Shown: positions 1 to 7,534 of the stretch, in pieces
Position numbering within the stretch: position 1 is the first letter of the stretch
Layout: each line of letters begins with the position of its first letter
NCBI RefSeq assembly: GCF_000741575.1
Contig: NZ_JGYV01000001.1
Coordinates: 715,776 to 779,775 of the forward strand
Source of the DNA: Bifidobacterium cuniculi
GTDB taxonomy: Bacteria; Actinomycetota; Actinomycetes; Actinomycetales; Bifidobacteriaceae
Direction of reading: 5' to 3'
DNA: 64,000 bases
Notes under the pieces: model-generated
The model's input: the letters and a program-made list of their open reading frames with translations, nothing else
The model's database searches: none
What the model was told of the DNA's origin: nothing
Made by a program: the position numbers and the translations under genes

Positions 1-1488
1 GCCGCGCTGCTCGAAGCCACCACCAACGGCTTCCCGGTCATCATGATCGGCGGCTCCTCCACCCGTCACGTCGTGGACATGCATGAAGGCGAGTACGAGG
101 GCCTCGACCAGATGAACTACGCGAAGGCATTCTGCAAGGAATCCTTCCGCATCGACAAGATCGAGGACATCCCGCTGGCCGTGGCCCGCGCCATGCACAT
201 CGCATGCTCCGGCCGCCCCGGTGGTGTCTACATCGACTTCCCGGATGACGCCGTCGCCCAGACGATGGACGCCGACGCCGCCACCGCCGCCCTGTGGACG
301 GCCACGAACCCGGCTCCGGCCATGCCGCCGGCCCAGGCTTCCATCGACGAGGCCCTCAAGCTCCTGAGCGAGGCCAAGAACCCGCTCATGCTCGTCGGCA
401 AGGGCGCCGCCCTGGCACAGGCCGAGGACGAGGTCCGCGAATTCGTCTCCAAGACGGACATCCCGTTCCAGCCGATGTCCATGGCCAAGGGCCTCATCTC
501 GGACGACGACCCGCACAACACCGCCAGCGCCCGCAGCCTGGCGCTGCGCACCGCCGACGTGGTCCTCCTCGTGGGCGCCCGCCTCAACTGGATGCTCAAC
601 TTCGGCGAGAAGGGCTGGAACCCGGACGTCAAGTTCATCCAGATCGACATCGACCCCAACGAGATCGAGAACGCCCGCCAGATCGCCTGCCCTGTCGTCG
701 GCGACATCAAGTCCGCGATGACCATGCTCAACGCCGGCCTCGAGAAGACCCCGGTGAAGGCCTCCGACGAATGGCTCGGCGCCATCCAGGCCGAGTCGAA
801 GCAGAACGACGAGAAGTTCGCCGCCCGCATCAACTCCGGCAAGGTGCCGATGGGCCACTACGACGCCCTCGGCGCGATCAAGAAGGTCTACGACCAGCAC
901 AAGGACATCATCCTGACCAACGAGGGCGCCAACACCCTCGACGACTGCCGCAACATCATCGACATCTACGAGCCCCGCCACCGCATGGACTGCGGCACCT
1001 GGGGCGTCATGGGCTGCGCGGTCGGCTACTCCATCGGCGCTGCCGTGGCCACCGGCAAGCAGGTCCTGTACATCGGCGGTGACTCCGGCTTCGGCTTCGA
1101 CGGCATGGAGATCGAGGTCGCCTGCCGCTACAACCTGCCGATCACCTTCGTGGTGCTCAACAACGGCGGCATCTACCGTGGCGACTTCGAGAACCTCGGC
1201 AAGGACGGCGACCCGTCCCCGCTGACCCTGACCTACGATGCCCACTACGAGAAGATGATCGAGGCCTTCGGCGGCACCGGCTACTACGCCACCACGCCGG
1301 AGGAGGTCGAGCAGATGGTCGGCGAAGCCGTGGCTTCCGGCAAGCCGAGCTTCGTGCACGTCCAGCTCGCCGAGTACGCGGGTAAGGAATCCGGCCACAT
1401 CTCCAACCTCAACCCGAAGCCGGTCGTCGGCCCGCTGGCGACCTCCGAGATGACCTCCGATCCGTACATCGAAGGCGCCCACATGTGA
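1..1488 (+). CDS. oxc: Oxalyl-CoA decarboxylase (5' end cut by window)
   Basis: Thiamine-diphosphate enzyme that converts oxalyl-CoA to formyl-CoA and CO2 in the cytoplasm. The reading frame is open from the first base, and 495 C-terminal residues are visible of about 590 expected. The visible part carries the substrate-binding strand GGSSTRHVVDMHEGEYEGLD, the central domain, and the ThDP/Mg motif starting at GGDSGFGFDG and ending in VVLNNGG. No frameshift is seen. A strong hairpin follows the stop codon, then an AEC transporter gene on the same strand. Its partner frc lies about 9 kb away on the opposite strand. Other ThDP decarboxylases (IlvB-like) are possible in principle, but the motifs fit Oxc best. 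Confidence 0.95.
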   Translation, partial: AALLEATTNGFPVIMIGGSSTRHVVDMHEGEYEGLDQMNYAKAFCKESFRIDKIEDIPLAVARAMHIACSGRPGGVYIDFPDDAVAQTMDADAATAALWTATNPAPAMPPAQASIDEALKLLSEAKNPLMLVGKGAALAQAEDEVREFVSKTDIPFQPMSMAKGLISDDDPHNTASARSLALRTADVVLLVGARLNWMLNFGEKGWNPDVKFIQIDIDPNEIENARQIACPVVGDIKSAMTMLNAGLEKTPVKASDEWLGAIQAESKQNDEKFAARINSGKVPMGHYDALGAIKKVYDQHKDIILTNEGANTLDDCRNIIDIYEPRHRMDCGTWGVMGCAVGYSIGAAVATGKQVLYIGGDSGFGFDGMEIEVACRYNLPITFVVLNNGGIYRGDFENLGKDGDPSPLTLTYDAHYEKMIEAFGGTGYYATTPEEVEQMVGEAVASGKPSFVHVQLAEYAGKESGHISNLNPKPVVGPLATSEMTSDPYIEGAHM

Positions 1489-1509
1489 TTTGGCGCACGG
1501 ACTGACGTG

Positions 1510-1555
1510 ATGGCTCGGGGCGTCCCGACCAGTCGGTCGGGACGCCCCGAGCCAT
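1510..1555 (+). terminator. Perfect 21-bp hairpin after oxc
   Basis: 21-bp perfect stem with the 4-nt loop AGTC, 21 nt after the oxc stop codon. No T-run follows. It may terminate oxc or reduce transcription into the transporter gene that begins about 60 nt downstream. Confidence 0.7.
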
Positions 1556-1612
1556 GTCATTCCGCCCTGCGTCCTTGCCTCACTGAAGGAAAGCAAAGAA
1601 GAAAGAACCCTC

Positions 1613-2719
1613 ATGGAAAAGATATTGATCAACGATATCGTCCCGATCATCGTCATCATGGCGTTGGGATATATCTTCGGCAAGCTCAGCTACTTCGACG
1701 ATGACCAGCGCCAAGGTCTCAACAAGCTCGTGCTCAACGTCGCACTGCCTGCCGCCCTCTTCATCTCCATCGTCAAGGCCACCCGCTCCGAGCTGGGTGC
1801 CGACGCCACGCTGACGGCCATCGGCTTCGTCGGCATCATCGTGATGTTCATGCTCTGCTACTACCTGTGCCGTCTCATGTTCAAGCACAGCATCCAGGAA
1901 GCGGCAGTCTGCGCCCTGATCGCCGGTTCTCCGACCATCGGCTTCCTCGGCTTCGCCGTGCTCGACCCGATCTACGGCGACTCCGTGAGCACCAACCTCG
2001 TGATCGCCATCATCTCCATCGTCGTCAACGCCGTCACCATCCCGATCGGCATGTACCTGATCAACCTCGGCCAGGCCAAGGACCGCGAGCGCCTCTCCGC
2101 TGCCGCGACCACCACAGCCAAGGGCGACGTGACCGTCAAGGCCCCGGCCCCGAAGGACGACGTGGCAGTCGACCCGGCCAAGGATGCCAAGGCCGACAAG
2201 ACCGTCGAGGTCATGGTCTCCAAGTCCTCCAACATGGGCAAGAAGAAGAACCAGAACCTCGCCGCCATCATCAACGCCCTCAAGCAGCCGGTCTGCTGGG
2301 CCCCGCTGCTGGCCATCGTGCTCGTCCTCATCGGCGTGCGCGTCCCGGATTCCTTCGCCCCGACCTTCGACCTGATCGCCAAGGCCAACTCCGGCGTGGC
2401 CGTCCTGGCCGCCGGCCTGGCGCTGGCCACCGTGAAGTTCTCCTTCAGCTGGGAGACGCTGTGGAACACCTTCTACCGCCTGATCCTGACCCCTGCCGCC
2501 TTCCTCGGCGTGGGCCTGCTGTGCGGCATGGGCCACGACATCACCAAGCTGTCGATGCTCGTCATGGCCGTCGCCCTGCCGCCGGCCTTCTCCGGCATCA
2601 TCATCTCCAGCCGTTACAACATCTACGTCAAGGAAGGCGCCTCGACCACCGCGGTCTCCACCGTCGCGTTCGCCGTCACCTGCCTGCTGTGGATCTGGCT
2701 GGTCCCGCTGTGCGCCTGA
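1613..2719 (+). CDS. AEC (auxin efflux carrier) family transporter, probably for oxalate/formate metabolism
   Basis: Integral membrane protein of 368 residues. Hydrophobic helices form two blocks of about five, at roughly residues 5-155 and 220-365. They are joined by a charged, Lys/Asp-rich cytoplasmic loop (about residues 155-215), which is usual for the AEC/BART fold. A purine-rich ribosome site (GAAGAAAG) precedes ATG. In E. coli the AEC gene yfdV sits with yfdU (oxc) and yfdW (frc), so its place after oxc supports a dicarboxylate or formate transport role. That role is inferred from context, because AEC proteins carry many organic acids. It is probably co-transcribed with oxc unless the hairpin between them terminates fully. 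Confidence 0.85.
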   Translation: MEKILINDIVPIIVIMALGYIFGKLSYFDDDQRQGLNKLVLNVALPAALFISIVKATRSELGADATLTAIGFVGIIVMFMLCYYLCRLMFKHSIQEAAVCALIAGSPTIGFLGFAVLDPIYGDSVSTNLVIAIISIVVNAVTIPIGMYLINLGQAKDRERLSAAATTTAKGDVTVKAPAPKDDVAVDPAKDAKADKTVEVMVSKSSNMGKKKNQNLAAIINALKQPVCWAPLLAIVLVLIGVRVPDSFAPTFDLIAKANSGVAVLAAGLALATVKFSFSWETLWNTFYRLILTPAAFLGVGLLCGMGHDITKLSMLVMAVALPPAFSGIIISSRYNIYVKEGASTTAVSTVAFAVTCLLWIWLVPLCA

Positions 2720-2731
2720 TGACAGCATCCA

Positions 2732-2802
2732 TATAAGGGGCGTCGACACGCCGTCGGACAGCTGAAAATCAGCTGTCCGACGGCGTGTCGACGCCCCTTA
2801 TA
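2732..2802. repeat. Family B palindrome, free-standing copy (34-bp perfect stem)
   Basis: Two 34-nt arms are perfectly complementary around an AAA loop. The outer part TATAAGGGGCGTCGACACGC and the following CCGTCGG recur, nested inside a larger palindrome, near 56.64 kb. It starts 12 nt after the AEC stop codon, so it may also act as a terminator, but no T-run follows. Confidence 0.9.
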
Positions 2803-2886
2803 ACGCCAGAGGCAAGGGGCCCGTACTGACAGCATGCGGACCGCTTGCCAGGGGCGCCTCGGTTTGCACATTTTTTGGGCCTGAGG

Positions 2887-2949
2887 AAATTGTGTAGGCC
2901 TTGGGGCTGCACAATTTGCATTTGTGCAGCCCCAAGGCCTACACAATTT
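2887..2949. repeat. 28-bp perfect inverted repeat, 7-nt loop
   Basis: Arms AAATTGTGTAGGCCTTGGGG... pair perfectly over 28 bp around TTTGCAT. Flanking T-rich and A-rich tracts extend an imperfect stem to about 2868-2970. It lies between the converging AEC gene and the lacI-type gene and can serve as a bidirectional terminator. No gene is seen in 2720-2983. Confidence 0.85.
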
Positions 2950-2983
2950 TTCTGCGTCGAAAAATGTATAACCGGAGGACGCC

Positions 2984-3988
2984 TCAGCCGGCGGGGGCGA
3001 CCGTGGAACTGCGGATGACCAGGCTGGTGGGGGACATGAGGTGGGGATCCTCGGGCGGGCGCCCCTCGATGAGGTCGATGGTCAGGCGGGCGGCCTCGGC
3101 GGCGGAGGCCACGGGGTCCTGGCGGATGGTGGTCAGGCCGACGTCGGCGGCGAACTGGGAGTCGTCGAAGCCCATCACGGAGATGTCCCCGGGGATGCGC
3201 AGGCCGTTCTGCTGCATGGTGAAGAAGAAGGGGATGGCGATGGAGTCCTGGTGGCACAGCAACGCGGTGGGGCGTTCGGCTGCGTTGACCAGGGCGCCGA
3301 TGACCGCGCCGCGCACTTCGACGCCCGGATCTATGTCGTAGATGGTGCCCTGCATTCCGGGGGTCTGCCCGCAGATCCGCTCGAAGGCGTCGATGCGCGC
3401 ATGGGAGGAGTACTGCAGGCTGTTGGAGAACTTCTCGTAGACGTAGGCGATGTTCCGGTGACCGAGGTTCATGAGGTAGTGCATGGCCGTGGTCACTGCC
3501 TGGCTGTCGTCGATGCCCACCGATGCCGAGAAGGCGGGGGAGTTGGAGTTGATGCCCACGAGCGGTACCTTGGCCTGCTCAAGGCGTTGGCGTTGGCGTT
3601 CGCCGACGTCGAAGGACGAGACGATGACGGCGTCGGCGTTGCCGCGCACCGGCAGGTCGTCGAAGAAAGCCTGCCGCGCCTCGTCGTCGCCGATGGGGTA
3701 GACGACCAGGTCGTAGCCGGCGTCCCGCAGGACGGAGTTGAGGCCCTCGATGATGCGCGCGGTGAACCAGTCGATCTGCGTGCCGCCGAAGAGCAGCGCC
3801 ACCCGGTACATGCGCCCGGACTTGAGGATGGCGGCGCTGCGCGAGACGAAGAAGCCGAGTTCGTCGGCGGCCTCCTGCACCTTGCGGCGCGTATGTTCGG
3901 ACACCAGATGCGGTTTGGAGAAGGTGCGTGAGACGGTGGCGGTGGAAACGCCTGCCCGACGGGCCACGTCCTCGATGCTCGCTTTCAT
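2984..3988 (-). CDS. LacI-family transcriptional regulator of the adjacent ABC/GH31 cassette
   Basis: 334 residues. The N-terminal helix-turn-helix begins IEDVARRAGVSTATVSRTFS (about residues 4-23) and is followed by a periplasmic-binding-protein-like sensor domain ending in the usual VMGFDDSQFAAD...LTTIRQD segment. It is divergent from the solute-binding-protein gene. The 240-bp spacer holds two palindromic operators of LacI type directly upstream of that gene's promoter. It is therefore most likely a local repressor relieved by the imported sugar. Length and domain order are normal. The effector cannot be read from sequence. Confidence 0.93.
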   Translation of the reverse strand: MKASIEDVARRAGVSTATVSRTFSKPHLVSEHTRRKVQEAADELGFFVSRSAAILKSGRMYRVALLFGGTQIDWFTARIIEGLNSVLRDAGYDLVVYPIGDDEARQAFFDDLPVRGNADAVIVSSFDVGERQRQRLEQAKVPLVGINSNSPAFSASVGIDDSQAVTTAMHYLMNLGHRNIAYVYEKFSNSLQYSSHARIDAFERICGQTPGMQGTIYDIDPGVEVRGAVIGALVNAAERPTALLCHQDSIAIPFFFTMQQNGLRIPGDISVMGFDDSQFAADVGLTTIRQDPVASAAEAARLTIDLIEGRPPEDPHLMSPTSLVIRSSTVAPAG

Positions 3989-4115
3989 GTGCCGTCCTTT
4001 CCGTGCCGACGCCGATGTCCTGGGCTGCGACGAGCTGCCTGCCTTGTGCCGTGGCCCCTGCGTGATATGCCTGTTCGCATTCTAGCGGCTCGACCTACGA
4101 CACGCCGTGGAAGCC

Positions 4116-4153
4116 ATGAAATGTAACCCGTTTCATTTGTAACCGGTTACAAA
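4116..4153. promoter_or_regulatory. Two adjacent LacI-type operators upstream of the sugar ABC operon
   Basis: An 18-bp perfect palindrome, TTTGTAACCGGTTACAAA (4136-4153), sits immediately upstream of the -35 box. A second, degenerate copy of its 14-bp core (TGTAACCCGTTTCA, 4122-4135) lies exactly 16 bp upstream, core to core. This is the expected form of a LacI-family binding site, and the divergent regulator gene is the natural partner. Confidence 0.8.
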
Positions 4154-4154
4154 G

Positions 4155-4183
4155 TTGCGACACTGGTCTATCGGCGTTATACT
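4155..4183 (+). promoter_or_regulatory. Promoter of the sugar ABC/GH31 operon
   Basis: TTGCGA, 17-bp spacer, TATACT: a good sigma-70-type promoter starting 2 bp after the main LacI operator and about 45 nt upstream of the start codon. Operator position suggests repression by blocking polymerase. Confidence 0.75.
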
Positions 4184-4228
4184 TGCCTTGTTTGCTAAAC
4201 GACTTACAACGAGGTAAGGAAGAAAGCC

Positions 4229-5614
4229 ATGAAAATTTCTCGCATTGTTTCCGCGTTGACTGTAACCGTTTTCATCTCGACGGCGCTTGGGGCCTGCGGT
4301 TCCGGCGGCGCCAAGGGCGTCACCGACACCCAGGCGGACAAGGGCTTGCCCACCATGGGTGAAACCGTCACCTACGACCCCAACCACCTGGTCAACGAGG
4401 GCAAGCCGATCACCATCGACTACTGGAGCTGGAACAGCGCCGGCACGGACCCGGTGATCGACATGATCGACGGCTACACCAAGATCCATCCCAACGTGAC
4501 CATCAAGCCCGTGAACGTGGCGTGGGAGGACTACTGGACCAAGCTTCCGCTCGTGCTCAAGGGCAAGAACGGCCCTGCCGTCTTCAACATCCACAATTCC
4601 TATGACGCGCTCGTGCGTCCCTACGCCGCCGACTACGACATCGACGCCAAGGACCTCGAAGCCGACTACACCACCGCCTCCGTGCACATCACGGACGGCA
4701 AGGCCAAGTACATCGACTCCGTCATCAACACCGGCAACATCTACTACAACAAGAAGCTGTGGCAGGAAGCAGGCCTGACCGACGCGGACATCCCCACCAC
4801 CTGGGACGAGTTCCGCGAGGTCGCGAAGAAACTCGCCAAGTGGGACGGCAACAAGATGGTGCAGGCCGGATTCAACGTCAACGGAGACGCCTATAGCGCC
4901 ATCTACGAAGGCCTCAACTACCAGAAGGGGCAGGTCCTGTTCGACGACAAGGGCACCGAGCCGGATTACGACAACTCGGTGACCGCCGAGAACATGCAGT
5001 TCCTCAAGGACCTCTACGACAAGGACCGTGTGGGCTCCGCGAACTTCGGCAACGACTACTCCCAGAGCTTCGGTAACGGCCAGAGCGCAATGGTCTATGC
5101 GTGGGGCTGGCTCGAAGGCACGCTCAAGGAGAAGTACCCGGACATCGAGTACGGCGTCTTCGCCACGCCGACGCCCTCGAAGGACACGCCCTTCGCCTAT
5201 GACCGCTACAACGGCGAGTCCACGCCCGGCATCAACGCGAACGCCTCCGCCGAGCAGCAGGCCGTGGGCCAGGACTTCGTGCGCTACCTGCTGGCCAATG
5301 ACGACTACGTGCGCACCGCCGTGCGCGAGCTCAATTCCTTCCCGGCCAAGAAGAGCCTCCAGGAAGACAAGGAGATCCTCGCCCAACCCGTCATGGCCGC
5401 CATCGCGCCGCGCGTCGACCGCCTGATCTGGCCCGGCTCCATGCCTTCGACCATGGAGACCAGCGCCACCACCGCCTTCGAGAACGTCTTCCAGAACGGC
5501 AAGTCCATCGAGCAGTCCATCAAGGAAGCCCAGCAGCAGATGGAGACGGACATGAAGAACTCCGACTTCGTCTCCGCCGAGAACAAGTACGCCTACTACG
5601 ATGAGCGCCACTGA
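4229..5614 (+). CDS. Sugar ABC transporter solute-binding lipoprotein (family 1)
   Basis: 461 residues. Lipoprotein signal peptide with lipobox LGAC (Cys23), so the mature protein is anchored outside the membrane. The rest has the family-1 (MalE-like) solute-binding layout, with ITIDYWSWN near the N terminus and later segments such as NIYYNKKLWQEAG and MVYAWGWLEG. It binds an oligosaccharide and delivers it to the two permeases encoded next. GAGGTAAGGA precedes ATG. No ATPase gene is in the cassette, so a shared MsiK/MalK-type ATPase encoded elsewhere is probably used, as is common in actinobacteria. Confidence 0.92.
   Translation: MKISRIVSALTVTVFISTALGACGSGGAKGVTDTQADKGLPTMGETVTYDPNHLVNEGKPITIDYWSWNSAGTDPVIDMIDGYTKIHPNVTIKPVNVAWEDYWTKLPLVLKGKNGPAVFNIHNSYDALVRPYAADYDIDAKDLEADYTTASVHITDGKAKYIDSVINTGNIYYNKKLWQEAGLTDADIPTTWDEFREVAKKLAKWDGNKMVQAGFNVNGDAYSAIYEGLNYQKGQVLFDDKGTEPDYDNSVTAENMQFLKDLYDKDRVGSANFGNDYSQSFGNGQSAMVYAWGWLEGTLKEKYPDIEYGVFATPTPSKDTPFAYDRYNGESTPGINANASAEQQAVGQDFVRYLLANDDYVRTAVRELNSFPAKKSLQEDKEILAQPVMAAIAPRVDRLIWPGSMPSTMETSATTAFENVFQNGKSIEQSIKEAQQQMETDMKNSDFVSAENKYAYYDERH
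4261..4274. promoter_or_regulatory. Third operator-like site inside the signal-peptide codons
   Basis: TGTAACCGTTTTCA matches 12 of 14 positions of the perfect core TGTAACCGGTTACA found 123 bp upstream. It lies within the lipoprotein signal sequence. This could be an auxiliary operator for looping, or chance. Confidence 0.35.
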
Positions 5615-5714
5615 GCGCGTTCATCGCAGGTGACCTGGCCGGTGTGTCCGGTGCGGGACGCCGTCCCCGCCCTGACACACCGGCCGCCGCCAGGAAGGGA
5701 AAGGAAGGACAACG

Positions 5715-6695
5715 ATGTCCAACGCCACCATGTCCGCACAATGGGAGGCCGCCCCCGAGCCGGAGGCCATTGCCGAATCCGAACACCCGAAGGGAAGGAA
5801 GCCGCGACGCCGCAATCGCGGATACGCCGAAGTCGGCGCGCGCATCTTCTCCTTCCGCAACATAGCCGTCGTACTGCTCGTCGCCTACTTCGCGGTGTTC
5901 CTCGCATACCCGATCATCAAGGCCTTCGCCGGCAGCCTGCACGACTGGAACCCGCTGGTCGGCACCTACGAATGGGTCGGATTCGACAACTTCAGGCAGA
6001 TCCTCACGGACCGCCTGTTCTGGGATTCCATGTGGCATACCGCCGTCTTCTGCACGGTCGCCACGGTCTTCCGCGTCGTGCTCGGCCTCGGCTTCGCGTT
6101 GCTGCTCAGCTCCAGGCTCGTCAGGTTCAAGGACACCTTGCGCGGCCTGTTCTACATGCCCACCATCACGCCCCTCGTGGCCGTGAGCTTCGTGTGGATG
6201 TGGATGTTCGACCCGCAGTTCGGCATGATCGACCGCGTCACCGGACTCGACATCAACTGGCTGCACGACCCAAAGTGGGCATTGCCCGCCATCATCCTCA
6301 TGACCATCTGGAAGGATTTCGGCTACGCCACCGTCCTCTACCTGGCGGGCATCATGAACCTGCCCAGCGACGTCTACGAGGCCGCCGCCATCGACGGCGC
6401 CAACGGCGTACAGACCTTCTTCCACATCACCGTGCCGCTGCTCAAGTCCACCACGCTGTTCATCGTCATCACCTCGCTCATCAGCTACCTGCAGGCCTAC
6501 GTGCAGATGCTCGTGATGACCGACGGCGGCCCGGGAACCTCCACCTACACCATCAGCTACCTCATCTTCGACCAGGCATTCCAGAAGTACAACTTCGGCG
6601 TTGCCTCCGCCATGAGCGTCGTCCTGTTCCTCTTCACCGGCGTGCTCACCATCATCATGTTCAAGGTATCGGGAGATACGGAGGGACTGTCATGA
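5715..6695 (+). CDS. Sugar ABC transporter permease (MalF-like)
   Basis: 326 residues: a long basic cytoplasmic N-terminus of about 45 residues, then about six membrane helices. It has a binding-protein-dependent transport motif (YEAAAIDGANGVQTFFHIT, residues about 215-235) that contacts the ATPase. AAGGAAGG precedes ATG. The 3' end overlaps the next permease gene by 4 nt (ATGA), indicating translational coupling. It is the first of two membrane subunits of the importer. Confidence 0.92.
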   Translation: MSNATMSAQWEAAPEPEAIAESEHPKGRKPRRRNRGYAEVGARIFSFRNIAVVLLVAYFAVFLAYPIIKAFAGSLHDWNPLVGTYEWVGFDNFRQILTDRLFWDSMWHTAVFCTVATVFRVVLGLGFALLLSSRLVRFKDTLRGLFYMPTITPLVAVSFVWMWMFDPQFGMIDRVTGLDINWLHDPKWALPAIILMTIWKDFGYATVLYLAGIMNLPSDVYEAAAIDGANGVQTFFHITVPLLKSTTLFIVITSLISYLQAYVQMLVMTDGGPGTSTYTISYLIFDQAFQKYNFGVASAMSVVLFLFTGVLTIIMFKVSGDTEGLS

Positions 6696-7525
6696 ACCGT
6701 GCCAAGACCCGCGTCACCGTCGCCGGAGTCATCCTCACGGTGCTCCTGTTCATCGCGGCGCTCATCACCATCGTCCCCTTCATCTGGATGCTCCTGTCGA
6801 GCTTCGCCCCCAACAGCGAGATCGTCAAGGTCACCGGCGGCCTCTTCCCGGCGCCCACCACCGTCGACAACTACGTCGCCATCCAGGAACGCTTCGACTT
6901 CCTGCGCCTGTTCGGCAACTCGCTGTTCATCGCGATCGTCAAGACGGTCATCATCATCTACACCAGCGCCGTGCTCGGCTTCGTCTTCGCCAAGATGCGC
7001 TTCCGCGGCCGCAACCTGCTCTTCGGCCTCGTCATGAGCACGATGATGGTGCCGTGGGCCGTCACCATCATCCCCCAGTACGAGATGATGACCCGGTTCG
7101 GCTGGCTCGACAGCTACGCCTCGCTTATCGTGCCCGGCATGCTCAGCGCCTTCGGCGTCTTCCTGTTCCGCCAGTCCATCACCGGCATCCCCGACGAACT
7201 CATCGAGGCGGCGAAACTCGACGGCGCCTCCGACTTCCGCATCTTCCACCGCATCATCCTGCCGATGAGCCGCAATACCATCGCCGCGCTCGCCATCTTC
7301 ACCTTCCTGTGGAACTGGGAGGACTACCTGTGGCCCTTCCTCATGATCAGCGACGAGAAGAAGCAGCTGCTCGCCGTCGGCCTCAAGCAGTTCAATGGCC
7401 AGTACGGCACCGACTACGGCGGCCTGTTCGCCGCGACCAGCCTGGCCATCGTGCCGGTCATCATCATCTATGTCATCTTCCAGAAGCAGTTCATCGCCGG
7501 CATCGCCTCCGGCAGCGGCAAGTGA
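6692..7525 (+). CDS. Sugar ABC transporter permease (MalG-like)
   Basis: 277 residues with about six membrane helices. The coupling motif reads LIEAAKLDGASDFRIFHRI (about residues 170-190). The start is taken at the ATGA overlap with the upstream permease. A longer open frame upstream exists only because the upstream gene is open in this frame too. Second membrane subunit of the same importer. The GH31 gene begins 9 nt after its stop. Confidence 0.92.
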   Translation: MNRAKTRVTVAGVILTVLLFIAALITIVPFIWMLLSSFAPNSEIVKVTGGLFPAPTTVDNYVAIQERFDFLRLFGNSLFIAIVKTVIIIYTSAVLGFVFAKMRFRGRNLLFGLVMSTMMVPWAVTIIPQYEMMTRFGWLDSYASLIVPGMLSAFGVFLFRQSITGIPDELIEAAKLDGASDFRIFHRIILPMSRNTIAALAIFTFLWNWEDYLWPFLMISDEKKQLLAVGLKQFNGQYGTDYGGLFAATSLAIVPVIIIYVIFQKQFIAGIASGSGK

Positions 7526-7534
7526 GGTAGCAGC

